A DNA stretch of 14,354 nucleotides. Source: DATHRK01 sp035513295 (GTDB taxonomy: Bacteria > Gemmatimonadota > Gemmatimonadetes > Longimicrobiales > RSA9). The notes below the pieces were generated by a model that worked only from the letters and a program-made list of their open reading frames with translations, ran no database searches and was not told the origin of the DNA. The stretch's first letter is position 1, and each line of letters starts with the position of its first letter. The stretch covers positions 1 to 14,354 of the forward strand of contig DATKCH010000112.1 of the NCBI GenBank assembly GCA_035513295.1, read 5' to 3'. This document shows positions 13,419-14,354 of this stretch, piece by piece. Made by a program: the position numbers and the translations under genes.

Positions 13419-14354
13419 CGGCGCGCTCCGCGCGTACACGAGCGAGCCGTTCGACGGACTCTTTTCGCGTTTCGGCGCCGACGACCTCATCGAGGATGGG
13501 ACCCTCCTCGACTGCCCGGGGGCGCGCCGGTGGTTCGAGCGGTTCGAGGTCGGGCTCGTAGACGACATCTACACCTACCAGCTCCCGCTGGACCGCATGG
13601 CGGGGCCCGATTCCGCCGCGCTCGGACAGCCGATCGTGATGTTCTCCACGTACAGCTACCTGGGCCTCATCGGCCACCCGCGAATCCAGACGGCGGTCAA
13701 GGCCGCGGTCGACCGGTACGGCACGTCCACCGGCGGCGTGAGGCTCCTCACCGGAACGCTGCGCCTCCACCTGGACCTCGAGCGCGAGCTCGCCGCCTTC
13801 CTCGGACAGGAATCGGCGGCCGTCTACCCGTCCGGCTACGACGCCAACGTGGCGTCCATCACGTCTCTGTTCGGATCCGAGGACATCGCCCTGCTGGACC
13901 AGTACGCCCACGCCAGCCTCGTGGAGGGCGTGCGCACTTCCGGCGCGGAGATGCGGCGTTTCCGCCACAGCGACATGGACGACCTGGAGCGCCGCCTGCG
14001 GCAGGCCGGCAACCGCGGGTACAAGCGCATCCTCATCGCGGTCGACGGCGTGTTCAGCATGGACGGCGATCAGGCGCCGATGGCGGAGCTGATCCGGCTG
14101 AAGAACGAGTACGGCGCGTTCCTGCTGGTGGACGAAGCGCACAGCCTGGGGGCAATAGGGGAGACCGGCCGCGGGGTGTGCGAAGCGCAGGGCGTCGACC
14201 CTCGAGAAGTGGACATCCACACGGGCTCGCTGTCCAAGGGGATCCCCTCGTCGGGAGGCTTCGCCGCGGGCAGCGAGCTACTGAAGATCTACCTTCAGCA
14301 CGGATCGAACCCGTACATCTTCTCGGCCGCGTTGTCCCCGGCCAACGCCGCGGC
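13348..14354 (+). CDS. Alpha-oxoamine synthase family PLP enzyme, C-terminus cut off by window end
   Basis: The frame is open to the window end, with 335 residues visible. Members join an amino acid and an acyl-CoA with loss of CO2 to give an amino ketone (BioF, Kbl, HemA, serine palmitoyltransferase). Seen: FSTYSYLGL (99-107), TSTGGVRLLTGTLRLH (126-141), the PLP-stacking His188, DGVFSMDGD (233-241), Asp262 and His265 in VDEAHSLG, and the PLP lysine Lys297 in TGSLSKG. The start is GTG 13348: GGAGG at 13337-13341 stands 6 nt before it, the best ribosome binding site in the window. It lies inside MDR2, giving a 71-nt overlap. About 97 residues precede the usual family start, a Ser/Thr-rich tail then DGLFSRFGADDLIEDG, so the N-terminus is long. 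BioF and Kbl seem less likely than a sphingoid-base or secondary-metabolite synthase, but the acyl donor cannot be read from sequence. Confidence 0.9.
   Translation, partial: MTPSTPPSTSAGTARSKSSSGQNDGALRAYTSEPFDGLFSRFGADDLIEDGTLLDCPGARRWFERFEVGLVDDIYTYQLPLDRMAGPDSAALGQPIVMFSTYSYLGLIGHPRIQTAVKAAVDRYGTSTGGVRLLTGTLRLHLDLERELAAFLGQESAAVYPSGYDANVASITSLFGSEDIALLDQYAHASLVEGVRTSGAEMRRFRHSDMDDLERRLRQAGNRGYKRILIAVDGVFSMDGDQAPMAELIRLKNEYGAFLLVDEAHSLGAIGETGRGVCEAQGVDPREVDIHTGSLSKGIPSSGGFAAGSELLKIYLQHGSNPYIFSAALSPANAA

Noticed and set aside
12093..13568. Long open frames on the opposite strand of MDR2, and likewise opposite the GMC gene (9898-11565, plus) and the threonine dehydratase gene (8404-9633, minus)
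   Set aside because: Their translations are rich in Arg, His, Asp and Pro with no domain motif, as expected for antisense frames in GC-rich genes; the opposite frames encode clear enzyme families.
1..14354. CRISPR arrays, insertion sequences, tRNA or rRNA genes, riboswitches
   Set aside because: No regularly spaced repeats, transposase motifs, terminal inverted repeats, tRNA cloverleaf pattern or known riboswitch core was seen on either strand by reading; no search tools were available.

Overview
This is a gene-dense, very GC-rich (by eye about 70%) bacterial chromosome segment with genes on both strands, many 4-8 nt start/stop overlaps, GTG and TTG starts, and mostly weak Shine-Dalgarno sites. 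The content (a Deinococcus/Thermus-type monofunctional proline dehydrogenase, a Tat-exported GMC dehydrogenase, a V4R-domain protein, an orphan 2-oxoacid dehydrogenase E1 alpha) fits a free-living aerobic heterotroph. A GC-rich phylum such as Gemmatimonadota is my best guess, but the sequence does not prove it. I see no mobile element, phage gene, CRISPR array, tRNA or rRNA.

Layout. 1-1141 (minus): the start of a small membrane protein, then a medium-chain dehydrogenase (MDR1). 1371-3480 (plus): a translationally coupled trio of an unknown 138-residue protein, proline dehydrogenase and the radical-SAM enzyme QueE. 3491-6141 (minus): an HNH nuclease gene overlapping by 4 nt a gene for a secreted lipoprotein with a zinc-protease HExxH motif. 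6205-6798 (plus): a Nudix CoA-pyrophosphatase-like hydrolase, convergent with an orphan E1 alpha gene at 6903-8024 (minus). 8225-9870 (plus): a V4R-domain protein and a short threonine/serine dehydratase. 9925-12041 (minus): a GMC oxidoreductase and its Tat-signal small subunit. 12156-14354 (plus): a zinc MDR dehydrogenase (MDR2) whose last 71 nt overlap the start of an alpha-oxoamine synthase gene that runs off the window.

Most genes are recognisable metabolic enzymes rather than an obvious defence or mobile system. Three parts are least explained by known operons. The first is the MDR2/alpha-oxoamine synthase pair, a possible two-step route to an amino alcohol or sphingoid-like product. The second is the HNH/zincin-lipoprotein pair. 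The third is the V4R protein ahead of the threonine dehydratase. Two first genes (Nudix and the Tat small subunit) have a -10-like hexamer exactly 6 nt before the ATG, the arrangement expected for leaderless transcripts. An imperfect tandem duplication of about 37 bp covers the 3' end of the threonine dehydratase gene. No stretch over 300 bases lacks a gene; the largest gaps are 1142-1370 and 8025-8224.
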